From Armatimonadota bacterium (GTDB lineage: Bacteria > Armatimonadota > Armatimonadia > Armatimonadales > Armatimonadaceae): 12,183 nt of DNA. Under the pieces are notes generated by a model, which had not been told where the DNA came from, ran no database searches, and saw nothing but the letters and a program-made list of their open reading frames with translations. Shown piece after piece: positions 6,154 through 12,183 of this stretch. Each line of letters starts with the position of its first letter. Within the stretch, counting starts at the first letter, position 1. The position numbers and the translations under genes were made by a program. The stretch spans positions 1 through 12,183 of the forward strand of contig JACMIS010000588.1 in assembly GCA_014381035.1 (NCBI GenBank), given 5' to 3'.

Positions 6154-7593
6154 ATGTTAGATGTTGCCGCGCCCCTGACCCAAATCGCCGCTGTTGTTTT
6201 GGCGGCGGGCAAGTCCACCCGAATGCGCTCCCGTTTGCCGAAAGTTCTGCACCCCGTTTGTGGGCGACCGATTTTGGCGCACATTCTTTCCGCTCTGACC
6301 GACGCCGGGGTCGGACGCCGCATCGCGGTGATCGGGCACGAAGCCGAAACGGTGCGCATCGCGATGGACAAGCATTTCGGCGCGGGAGAGTTAGAATATG
6401 CCTATCAGACCGAGCAGAAAGGGACCGGGCACGCCGTGCAAATGGCGGAAAGCAGCCTCACCGGTTTCACCGGGACGGTGCTGGTGCTCGCCGGAGATAC
6501 GCCGCTCCTTTCCGCCGCGGTGCTGAAACTTTTGCTTGCGGAGCACGCTCAAACCGGTGCGACCGCCACCGTGTTGACCGCCGTACTATCGGATGCGGGA
6601 GCGTATGGGCGCATCGTTCGGGACGAAGGCGGTGCGGTGCTCGGAATCGTGGAGGCGAAGGACGCGACCCCGGAGCAGAAGCAGATCGGCGAGATCAACA
6701 CCGGGGTTTTCGCGTTCGACGCGGTCGCTCTGTTTACCGCGCTACGCGATCTAAAGCCGAACAATGCGCAGGGCGAACTGTACCTGACCGACGTACTCAA
6801 ACTGTTGCGAGACGCGGGGCGAACGGTTCGCGCCGTGATTTCCTCGGACACGGATGTTATTCTGGGCGTCAATACCCGCGTCGAACTTGCCGAGATCGGG
6901 GCGAAGATGCGAACCCGAATCCTGCGCGACCTGATGCTTTCGGGGGTGACGATTGAGGACCCGGCGAATACCTATGTCGAAGCCGGGGTGAGTATCGGGC
7001 AGGACACGACGCTTTTACCCCTCACGCGCCTTGCCGGAAAAACAGCAATCGGCGAAGGGTGTGTTCTCGGACCGAACGCGAATATCACCGACTCGACCGT
7101 CGGCGATAATGTCAGGGCGCGGGCGTGTTTCGTCGAATCGGCGGTCATCGGCGACGACTGCAAAATCGGACCTTTCGCACATATCCGCCCCGGCTCGCGG
7201 CTCGAAAAGGGGGTGCGGGTCGGTAATTTCGTCGAAATCAACCGTTCCACCATCGGCGAAAACGTCGCCGCCGGGCATCTTACGTATATCGGCGATGCGA
7301 CCGTGGGCGTCGGAACCAATATCGGTGCCGGGACGATCACCTGCAACTACGACGGGTACGCCAAACACAAGACGGTCATCGGCGAGAACGCGTTTATCGG
7401 AACGCATTCGACGCTGGTCGCGCCGGTCACGGTCGGAGATCGGGCGTTCGTCGCCGCCGCGTCGGCGGTCACCGAAGACGTTCCTGCCGACGCCCTCGCC
7501 ATCGCACGGGAGCGGCAAACCACGAAGCCGGGATGGGCGGAACGTCGCCGAACGGAAAAGACGATACAATCGGGGTCGGAGCCGAAACCATGA
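6154..7593 (+). CDS. glmU: Bifunctional GlmU: N-acetylglucosamine-1-phosphate uridylyltransferase / glucosamine-1-phosphate acetyltransferase
   Basis: This 479-residue cytoplasmic enzyme makes UDP-GlcNAc for peptidoglycan in two steps. The N-terminal nucleotidyltransferase domain (about 10-240) shows LAAGKSTRM (16-24), LPKVLHP (28-34), [11 protein letters not shown] (85-95), GDTPL (114-118, metal-binding Asp115) and INTGVF (181-186). The C-terminal left-handed beta-helix (about 265-455) shows RPGS (345-348), catalytic His375 in [20 protein letters not shown] (391-401) and Lys404. Residue 363 is Asn in NFVEINRS; most homologues have Lys there (Lys351 of E. coli), which contacts the UDP-GlcNAc phosphate. 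The length is close to the usual 450-480. The start at ATG 6154 has only a weak ribosome-binding site, but the fold begins at residue 11 as expected. The stop TGA overlaps the prs ATG (ATGA), indicating translational coupling. Confidence 0.97.
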   Translation: MLDVAAPLTQIAAVVLAAGKSTRMRSRLPKVLHPVCGRPILAHILSALTDAGVGRRIAVIGHEAETVRIAMDKHFGAGELEYAYQTEQKGTGHAVQMAESSLTGFTGTVLVLAGDTPLLSAAVLKLLLAEHAQTGATATVLTAVLSDAGAYGRIVRDEGGAVLGIVEAKDATPEQKQIGEINTGVFAFDAVALFTALRDLKPNNAQGELYLTDVLKLLRDAGRTVRAVISSDTDVILGVNTRVELAEIGAKMRTRILRDLMLSGVTIEDPANTYVEAGVSIGQDTTLLPLTRLAGKTAIGEGCVLGPNANITDSTVGDNVRARACFVESAVIGDDCKIGPFAHIRPGSRLEKGVRVGNFVEINRSTIGENVAAGHLTYIGDATVGVGTNIGAGTITCNYDGYAKHKTVIGENAFIGTHSTLVAPVTVGDRAFVAAASAVTEDVPADALAIARERQTTKPGWAERRRTEKTIQSGSEPKP

Positions 7594-8546
7594 GCAACCT
7601 ACGCCTCTTCGCGGGAAACGCGCACCCTGCCCTCGCAAAATCCATCGCCCACCATGCCGGGGTTCCGCTTGGCGAGATGATGATCACCCGCTTCAATGAC
7701 GGCGAGATACGGGTCCAGGTCGAGGAATCCGCACGGGGCAACGACATCTTCATCGTCCAGCCGACGTGCGCCCCGGTGAACGATAACCTGATGGAACTCC
7801 TCATCATGGTGGACGCGTTCCGGCGGGCTTCCGCGCAGAAAATCACCGTCGTGTTGCCGTATTATGGGTAGGCACGGCAGGACAAAAAAATCAAGCCCCG
7901 CGAACCCGTTACCGCCCGACTGGTCGCCGATCTGCTCGAAAGTAGCGGCGTTACCCGTGCCGTTTGCGTCGATCTTCATGCCGCGCAAATTCAAGGGTTC
8001 TTTCGCATTCCGGTGGACCACCTGTATGCCGGTCCGCTCCTCGCCGAATATCTGACCGAACACGGCTATGTCGATGGTGACACCTGTGTCGTATCGCCCG
8101 ACGTCGGCGGGGTAGCCCGCGCGTCCGCGCTTGCGGAAACGCTCAAAACCAGTATCGCTATCATCGCCAAGCGTCGCCCCGAGGTCGGGCGGGTGGAAAT
8201 CGTCGAAATCATCGGCGACGTGCGCGGCAAGCGGTGTGTCCTGATTGACGACATGATTGACACCGGCGGAAGCATCGTCGGCGGCGCGGAAACGCTGATC
8301 AATCGTGGGGCGGCAGAGGTGATCGCCTGCTGTACGCACCCGATCCTGTCCCGTGGGGCGATGGAAAAGATCGCCGCCTCCTCGATAGAGAAACTGATCA
8401 CGACCGATTCGATCCCGTTCAAATGGCCCCAGTTCATCGCCGACGGTCACGTCGAGGTATTATCGGTCGCCCCGCTCCTCGCCGACGCGATCAAGCGCAT
8501 CCACAACGACGACTCGGTTTCCGTGCTGTTCGACCGCACGTGGTAA
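7590..8546 (+). CDS. prs: Ribose-phosphate pyrophosphokinase (PRPP synthetase), interrupted by in-frame TAG at codon 94
   Basis: The enzyme converts ribose 5-phosphate and ATP to PRPP for nucleotide, His and Trp synthesis. Start ATG 7590 overlaps the glmU stop. The frame runs 318 codons to TAA 8544-8546, the standard length, with all landmarks: FNDGEI (35-40), ARQDKK after the stop (95-100, with the ATP-binding Arg96 and Gln97), [12 protein letters not shown] (127-138), catalytic-loop KRRP (Lys194, Arg196) and the PRPP-binding loop [12 protein letters not shown] (217-228). The one defect is TAG at 7869-7871, where homologues read PYYGYARQD; TAC to TAG is a single change. No frameshift is present and codon quality is the same on both sides. 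The first ATG after the stop is at 8013 (residue 142), without a ribosome-binding site, so a separate second protein is unlikely. It could be a sequencing error, a real nonsense mutation or a read-through codon. If taken literally it is a pseudogene. Confidence 0.93.
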
Positions 8547-8652
8547 AATCGGAGGCGTTATGGCTACTCTGGTGCGCGATTTTATGGCGATTCTCACTTC
8601 GCCCACGGCGGCACATGCGGAGGGTGTGCGCTTCCTGCAGGGAGGTGGAATC

Positions 8653-9183
8653 GTGAATGACACGTTACGACAACTGGCGATTGATTTGGAAGAGCGCGGC
8701 ATTGATTACAGCATCATCGGTGCGACGGCACTGAGCCAACATGGCTACCGCCGTTTCACGGAAGACATAGATGTGTTGCTTTCGGCAGAAGGTTTGCAAC
8801 GGTTCCACTCCGAACTCGTCGGTCGCGGGTATCGCCCGTCATTCACCGGCGCGAACAAGAAATTTCGCGCCACGGATGGTAACGTCCCTATCGAAATTAT
8901 CACTACGGACGAATATCCTGGTGATGGCTTGCCCAAAGCGGTGCGTTTCCCCGATCCGGCGACGGAGTACGTAGTGATTGATGAGGTGCGCACGGTGCCA
9001 CTCCCGCGCCTTGTCGAACTGAAACTGGCATCGGGAATGACGGGACGCGGACGCCTGAAAGACTTAGCCGATGTTCAGGAATTGATCCGCGTTCTGGAAC
9101 TGCCCGCCGATTTCGCAGAGCAACTGGATGATTCCGTTCGCGCCAAATTTTCCGAGCTGTACGACGATTTGCACGGCGAATAA
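8653..9183 (+). CDS. Nucleotidyltransferase-fold protein (minimal NTase/AbiEii-like family)
   Basis: This protein of 176 residues counts from GTG 8653. It has the nucleotidyltransferase signature IIGATALSQHGYRRFTEDID (residues 21-40): the Gly-x-Ala turn followed by the metal-binding Asp38-x-Asp40. A third acidic residue may be Glu81 in VPIEIITT. The C-terminal LKLASG and RLKDLADVQELI (135-146) are typical of this group. Members include toxin-like and uncharacterised enzymes that transfer nucleotides to RNA, protein or small molecules; the substrate here is unknown. GTG 8653 is preferred because GGAGG (8641-8645) lies seven bases before it and the fold starts at once. An in-frame ATG at 8560, with GGAGG only four bases upstream, would add 31 residues that include DFMAIL and GVRFLQGGG. 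The gene lies between prs and pth, where rplY/ctc often occurs. No antitoxin partner is visible. Confidence 0.82.
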   Translation: MNDTLRQLAIDLEERGIDYSIIGATALSQHGYRRFTEDIDVLLSAEGLQRFHSELVGRGYRPSFTGANKKFRATDGNVPIEIITTDEYPGDGLPKAVRFPDPATEYVVIDEVRTVPLPRLVELKLASGMTGRGRLKDLADVQELIRVLELPADFAEQLDDSVRAKFSELYDDLHGE

Positions 9184-9201
9184 AAGGTAGACCTGTCACA
9201 C

Positions 9202-9801
9202 ATGAAACTGATTGTCGGATTGGGGAACCCCGGCGCGGATTACGACGGGACACGCCATAATGTCGGCTTCGAACTCGTGGATCGCCTCGCCGCCGCGCAT
9301 GGCATCAAGGTGGACGAACGTATCAAAGGCGTTCGTGCTCTGGTTGGACGGGGGCGAATCGCCGAGGAACCGGTGTTTCTGGTCAAGCCGCTGACCTATA
9401 TGAACGTTTCCGGCGAAGCGGCTCTGGCACTGGCGAAACGCGAACTCGTTGAAAAAAGCGAGGATGACCTTGAGCGTCTCGCTGTCGAAAATATCATTGT
9501 CATTTGCGACGACATTCATTTACCGGTTGGCAAGGTCCGTCTTCGGGCGCAAGGCTCCTCGGGGGGGCAGAACGGTTTAAAGTCGGTCGCATCCCAACTG
9601 GCGACGCAAAACTTCGCACGAATCCGGATCGGGGTGGGCGAACCCCCTCCCGATAGCCAGATCGAGTGGGTACTCGGGCGGTTCGGTCGCGCGGACCGAC
9701 TGATAATAGACGACACGCTGATCACCGCGATGGGCGCCGTCGAAATCTGGGTCGCGCACGGCATAGAACGTGCAATGAATCGTTTCAATTCTGTCACATA
9801 A
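9202..9801 (+). CDS. pth: Peptidyl-tRNA hydrolase
   Basis: This 199-residue cytoplasmic enzyme frees tRNA from prematurely released peptidyl-tRNA and is normally essential. All family landmarks are present: VGLGNPG at the N-terminus with Asn9, TRHNVGFE with catalytic His19, KPLTYMNVSG with Asn68, and CDDIHLPVGKVRLR with Asp103 (equivalent to E. coli Asp93). SSGGQNGLKS (119-128) and IRIGVGEP (141-148) follow. Residues 80-96 form a charged insertion (KRELVEKSEDDLERLAV) of roughly ten residues compared with E. coli, on the loop before the Asp strand. ATG 9202 is 18 bases after the nucleotidyltransferase stop. AAAAGG (9182-9187) is the nearest ribosome-binding site, rather far upstream. It is the last gene of the glmU operon here. 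Confidence 0.96.
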   Translation: MKLIVGLGNPGADYDGTRHNVGFELVDRLAAAHGIKVDERIKGVRALVGRGRIAEEPVFLVKPLTYMNVSGEAALALAKRELVEKSEDDLERLAVENIIVICDDIHLPVGKVRLRAQGSSGGQNGLKSVASQLATQNFARIRIGVGEPPPDSQIEWVLGRFGRADRLIIDDTLITAMGAVEIWVAHGIERAMNRFNSVT

Positions 9802-9853
9802 TTATCGAAAATTTATTTTATTTCATGCAGTAAACCTATCATGGCGTGGTGAA

Positions 9854-9859
9854 TATAAT
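9854..9859 (+). promoter_or_regulatory. -10 element of the Asp-box protein gene
   Basis: A perfect TATAAT, 70 bases upstream of the ATG at 9929, lies in an AT-rich gap after pth. The TG at 9850-9851 is one base too far upstream for a standard extended -10. No good -35 is seen at 16-18 bases (9831-9836 reads TAAACC), so an activator or alternative sigma factor may be involved. Confidence 0.5.
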
Positions 9860-9872
9860 CGTAATTACTCCC

Positions 9873-9897
9873 TGTGGTACGACTTCGTAGTATCACA
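9873..9897 (+). promoter_or_regulatory. Stem-loop in the 5' leader of the Asp-box protein mRNA
   Basis: TGTGGTAC (9873-9880) pairs with GTATCACA (9890-9897), with one G-U, and two further pairs close a TTC loop after a G-A mismatch. It begins about 8 bases after the predicted transcription start and ends 31 bases before the ATG. It may stabilise the mRNA 5' end or control translation. Confidence 0.4.
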
Positions 9898-9928
9898 CGC
9901 TTGATTGATCCATAGAAAGAGACACCCT

Positions 9929-12183
9929 ATGCGTCGCTCCCATCACTCCCAATTACACCGTTTCCTTGTGGCAACGACAATCGCTCTGGTCGCCGCCGTT
10001 ACGCCTGCGGCAACGCACCCTGGTTTTGCCCAGACCAACCCGTCTGCCGAAAGCTTGCTGGAAGCGGGTAACGAACTCAATTCCGTATCCGGCTTGAAAG
10101 CACTGGTCGCGAAAAGCAAGGCTCGCGAGCAAATGGCAGAACGCGCACTGACGATTGCGCGGCGGAAAAAAGGGACGAATGTAAAGGCCCTGAGCCGAAC
10201 GCTCCGCAACGGACACAAATCGGCATGGTATGAGGCGCGACTCGATTACATCCGTCAGCGGGCTTACCCGAACGACACGATTGACTCGCTCGCCTACCAG
10301 ACGGCCGTTTCCCAGCGTCAATTGCTTGCTCCGGCGGTCATTAACGGAGCTGCCACTACCACCCTCGTGAAGGGCGCGGTAGCGGCGGCGGCATCTCCCG
10401 CTGCGGTCGGTGCTCCGGTCGGTGCGACACTGGTCCCGCGGGGGTCCGCGTGGGAGTTCGTCGGTCCGAAAAAATTAGATGTCCCCTACACGACCTATTA
10501 CGGACCGGAAGGCTCCGACACCTCCGGGCGTGTGAACGGCCTGACGTTCGATCCTAACAACCCGAATATCGCCTATCTCGCGTCGGCGGGCGGGGGCGTA
10601 TGGAAAACGGTAGACGGTGGGGCTAACTGGTATCCGCTCGGAGACAATCTAACCTACCTGCAAACCTCCGCCGTCGCGGTCTCCGCGAAGAACACGCAGA
10701 TCGTTTTGCTGGGGTTGGGCGACTACAACGGATTCACGAGCGGTTACTCGCAGGGAATGATGCGTTCGACCGACGGCGGACGGACGTGGCAAAGTGTCGG
10801 CGCGAATCTGATGAACGGCGCGTCGGTGAGCGCGATCCTATTCGACCCGGATCAGCCGGATGTCGTTATCGCAACCACTGGGCGCGGCGCGCTTGAGGGA
10901 AGCGGTTTGTTCCGTTCCACCAACGCAGGCGTAACGTGGACGCGGATCGTTCCGACCGGTCATGCGCGAAGCAACATCGCTTACTGGAGTGATGTGAAGG
11001 CGGGAGTCCCCGACCCGGTGACGAAAAAACGATACCTCTACGCCACGGTTGAGGTGACCAATGTCGCCAATGGGGCGGGTGTCTACCGGTCGGAAAACAA
11101 CGGCGCGACATGGAAACAGATCACGCTGCCAACCAGCACCAGTTACGGAATTCGCGTGGCTCCCTCCGCTACCGATCCCAACGGTGTTTATTTCGTTAGC
11201 GCACAGACAAACAGCATCTACAAAGGGGTAAAAGCCGCGGCTACAGATACGTACACCTGGACCAATATCACCGGGACTGACCCTGTTGATCAAGGTAGCT
11301 GGGCTGGCTACAACTGGTCGCAGGACACCTATGACCTGCACCTCACCTGTGCGGCGCAGGTCGTGGATGGGAACGTCGCCGATGTCGTGTATTTCGGTGC
11401 CATCAGTATTGCCGCGCTCAAAGGGGGCGGTGCCAGTGGTACGGCTTGGAATAACTTCGGTCGTACTTACTCTGCGAGTTCAACTACTCACAACGACCAG
11501 CACTGTATGGCGGTCTTTCCGAAAGACCCGAACATCATGCTTATCGGCAACGATGGCGGCGTGTACCGGGTGGACTACAACTCTGCTGCCCCGCAACCGT
11601 GGAAGGTCCGCGCTGATCTGAGTGCGACTCTTGGCATCACGCAGTTCTACACCGGCGACTGGAGTCCTTCCAATCCGAATATGATGCTCGGTGGGACGCA
11701 GGACAACGCGACCCCACAGGTGCGGTTCTCCCTTGCCGACTGGAACAATGTGGGCGGGGGCGATGGATGCGGTGTGGGTATCAACCCGACCAATAACCTG
11801 GTGCAGTACGCGTCGTCCCAGTTCGTAAACCTGTACCGGACCACGGACGGGTTCGCGTTCAGTGGCGGTGGCTCCTTTGGACCGGATTCTTATGCCTCAA
11901 CCGCGACACTCTGGAGTCAGGATCGTAAGCCGTTTATCGGGCAGATGAACGTAGACCCGACGTATCCGCACCCGCTTTATGTGGGTACGGACTATCTGTG
12001 GCGATGGAACGAGGATGGAAGGTCGAGTTTTGTCAACAGATGGGAGGGGCGTCTGGGCAACCAGTTGCTCACCTCGGGACAGGTTGAAACTATTGCTATA
12101 GCGCATTCCGACCCGAACCGTCTGTATGTGGGTACCAGTGAGGGTAATCTGTGGATGAGTAGCGATAAATGCGCGACCTGGCG
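9929..12183 (+). CDS. Secreted Asp-box (BNR/sortilin-like) beta-propeller protein, 3' end outside window
   Basis: The frame from ATG 9929 is open to the right edge: at least 751 residues, the longest gene here. AAAGAGA (9916-9922) is a suitable ribosome-binding site. Residues 1-35 form a signal peptide (RRSHHSQLHR, then FLVATTIALVAAV, probable cleavage near GFAQ). Residues 38-135 are charged and probably helical; 136-170 are an Ala/Val/Gly linker. The propeller begins near 175. Asp-box repeats (SxDxGxxW) occur at TVDGGANW (227-234), STDGGRTW (280-287), STNAGVTW (330-337), SENNGATW (388-395) and a degenerate SSDKCATW at the edge (744-751). Strand-type repeats such as GLTFDPNNPNIAYLAS precede them. 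This is the fold of sialidase/VPS10/xyloglucanase-like proteins, but no sialidase arginine motif (RIP) was recognised, so activity is unknown. It is probably extracellular, binding or degrading polymers. Confidence 0.88.
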   Translation, partial: MRRSHHSQLHRFLVATTIALVAAVTPAATHPGFAQTNPSAESLLEAGNELNSVSGLKALVAKSKAREQMAERALTIARRKKGTNVKALSRTLRNGHKSAWYEARLDYIRQRAYPNDTIDSLAYQTAVSQRQLLAPAVINGAATTTLVKGAVAAAASPAAVGAPVGATLVPRGSAWEFVGPKKLDVPYTTYYGPEGSDTSGRVNGLTFDPNNPNIAYLASAGGGVWKTVDGGANWYPLGDNLTYLQTSAVAVSAKNTQIVLLGLGDYNGFTSGYSQGMMRSTDGGRTWQSVGANLMNGASVSAILFDPDQPDVVIATTGRGALEGSGLFRSTNAGVTWTRIVPTGHARSNIAYWSDVKAGVPDPVTKKRYLYATVEVTNVANGAGVYRSENNGATWKQITLPTSTSYGIRVAPSATDPNGVYFVSAQTNSIYKGVKAAATDTYTWTNITGTDPVDQGSWAGYNWSQDTYDLHLTCAAQVVDGNVADVVYFGAISIAALKGGGASGTAWNNFGRTYSASSTTHNDQHCMAVFPKDPNIMLIGNDGGVYRVDYNSAAPQPWKVRADLSATLGITQFYTGDWSPSNPNMMLGGTQDNATPQVRFSLADWNNVGGGDGCGVGINPTNNLVQYASSQFVNLYRTTDGFAFSGGGSFGPDSYASTATLWSQDRKPFIGQMNVDPTYPHPLYVGTDYLWRWNEDGRSSFVNRWEGRLGNQLLTSGQVETIAIAHSDPNRLYVGTSEGNLWMSSDKCATW

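Noticed and set aside
6258..6956. 232-residue Arg-rich plus-strand frame inside glmU
   Set aside because: It is an out-of-frame shadow of the GlmU uridylyltransferase domain.
7869..7871. TAG as pyrrolysine or a genome-wide sense codon
   Set aside because: TAG is an ordinary stop for the YcxB-like gene at 4479-4481, and the expected residue here is Tyr.
7864..8055. 63-residue frame starting inside the prs TAG region
   Set aside because: It is out of frame with prs, has a random composition and no ribosome-binding site. The prs frame continues underneath with conserved residues.
7599..8450. Long minus-strand open frame opposite prs
   Set aside because: It is a mirror of the prs coding strand; its composition is Asp/Gly/Arg-rich with no recognisable fold. 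It does span the TAG, but offers no explanation for it.

Overview
The window looks like part of a moderately GC-rich bacterial chromosome. The genes are densely packed, and both housekeeping genes and secreted low-complexity proteins are present. The phylum cannot be fixed from the sequence. The mix of Asp-box propeller proteins, tandem transglutaminases, a MenA-like prenyltransferase and an HNH-module remnant would suit an Armatimonadota-, Chloroflexota- or cyanobacteria-like lineage, but that is inference. No tRNA, rRNA, CRISPR array or insertion sequence was seen.

Layout. Positions 2-475 hold the 3' end of an Ala-rich, then Gly/Tyr/Phe-rich protein, followed by a strong hairpin. Positions 635-1474 encode a secreted protein with a Pro/Ala/Asn tail, ending at an intrinsic terminator shared with the convergent gene. 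Two tandem transglutaminase-like genes lie on the minus strand (3411-2437, then 2341-1529). A promoter region of about 140 bp separates them from a plus-strand YcxB-like membrane protein (3549-4481) and a MenA-like UbiA prenyltransferase (4543-5463).

Positions 5501-6026 carry a decayed two-gene module. First comes a small protein gene broken by a one-base frameshift and lacking a normal start. Directly after it lies the fused N- and C-terminal ends of an HNH-endonuclease-like gene whose core is deleted. A near-consensus sigma-70 promoter (6050-6078) then drives the cell-wall and translation operon glmU - prs - nucleotidyltransferase - pth (6154-9801). The window closes with its longest gene (9929 to beyond the right edge), a secreted Asp-box (BNR/sortilin-like) propeller protein with its own promoter and leader hairpin.

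The most important observations are: (1) prs, normally essential, is intact over 318 codons except for an in-frame TAG at codon 94, where a conserved Tyr is expected; (2) the small-protein/HNH module is visibly degenerating; (3) GlmU has Asn where the family has a UDP-GlcNAc-contacting Lys; (4) a nucleotidyltransferase sits between prs and pth, where many bacteria carry rplY/ctc. No clearly new multi-gene system was found.
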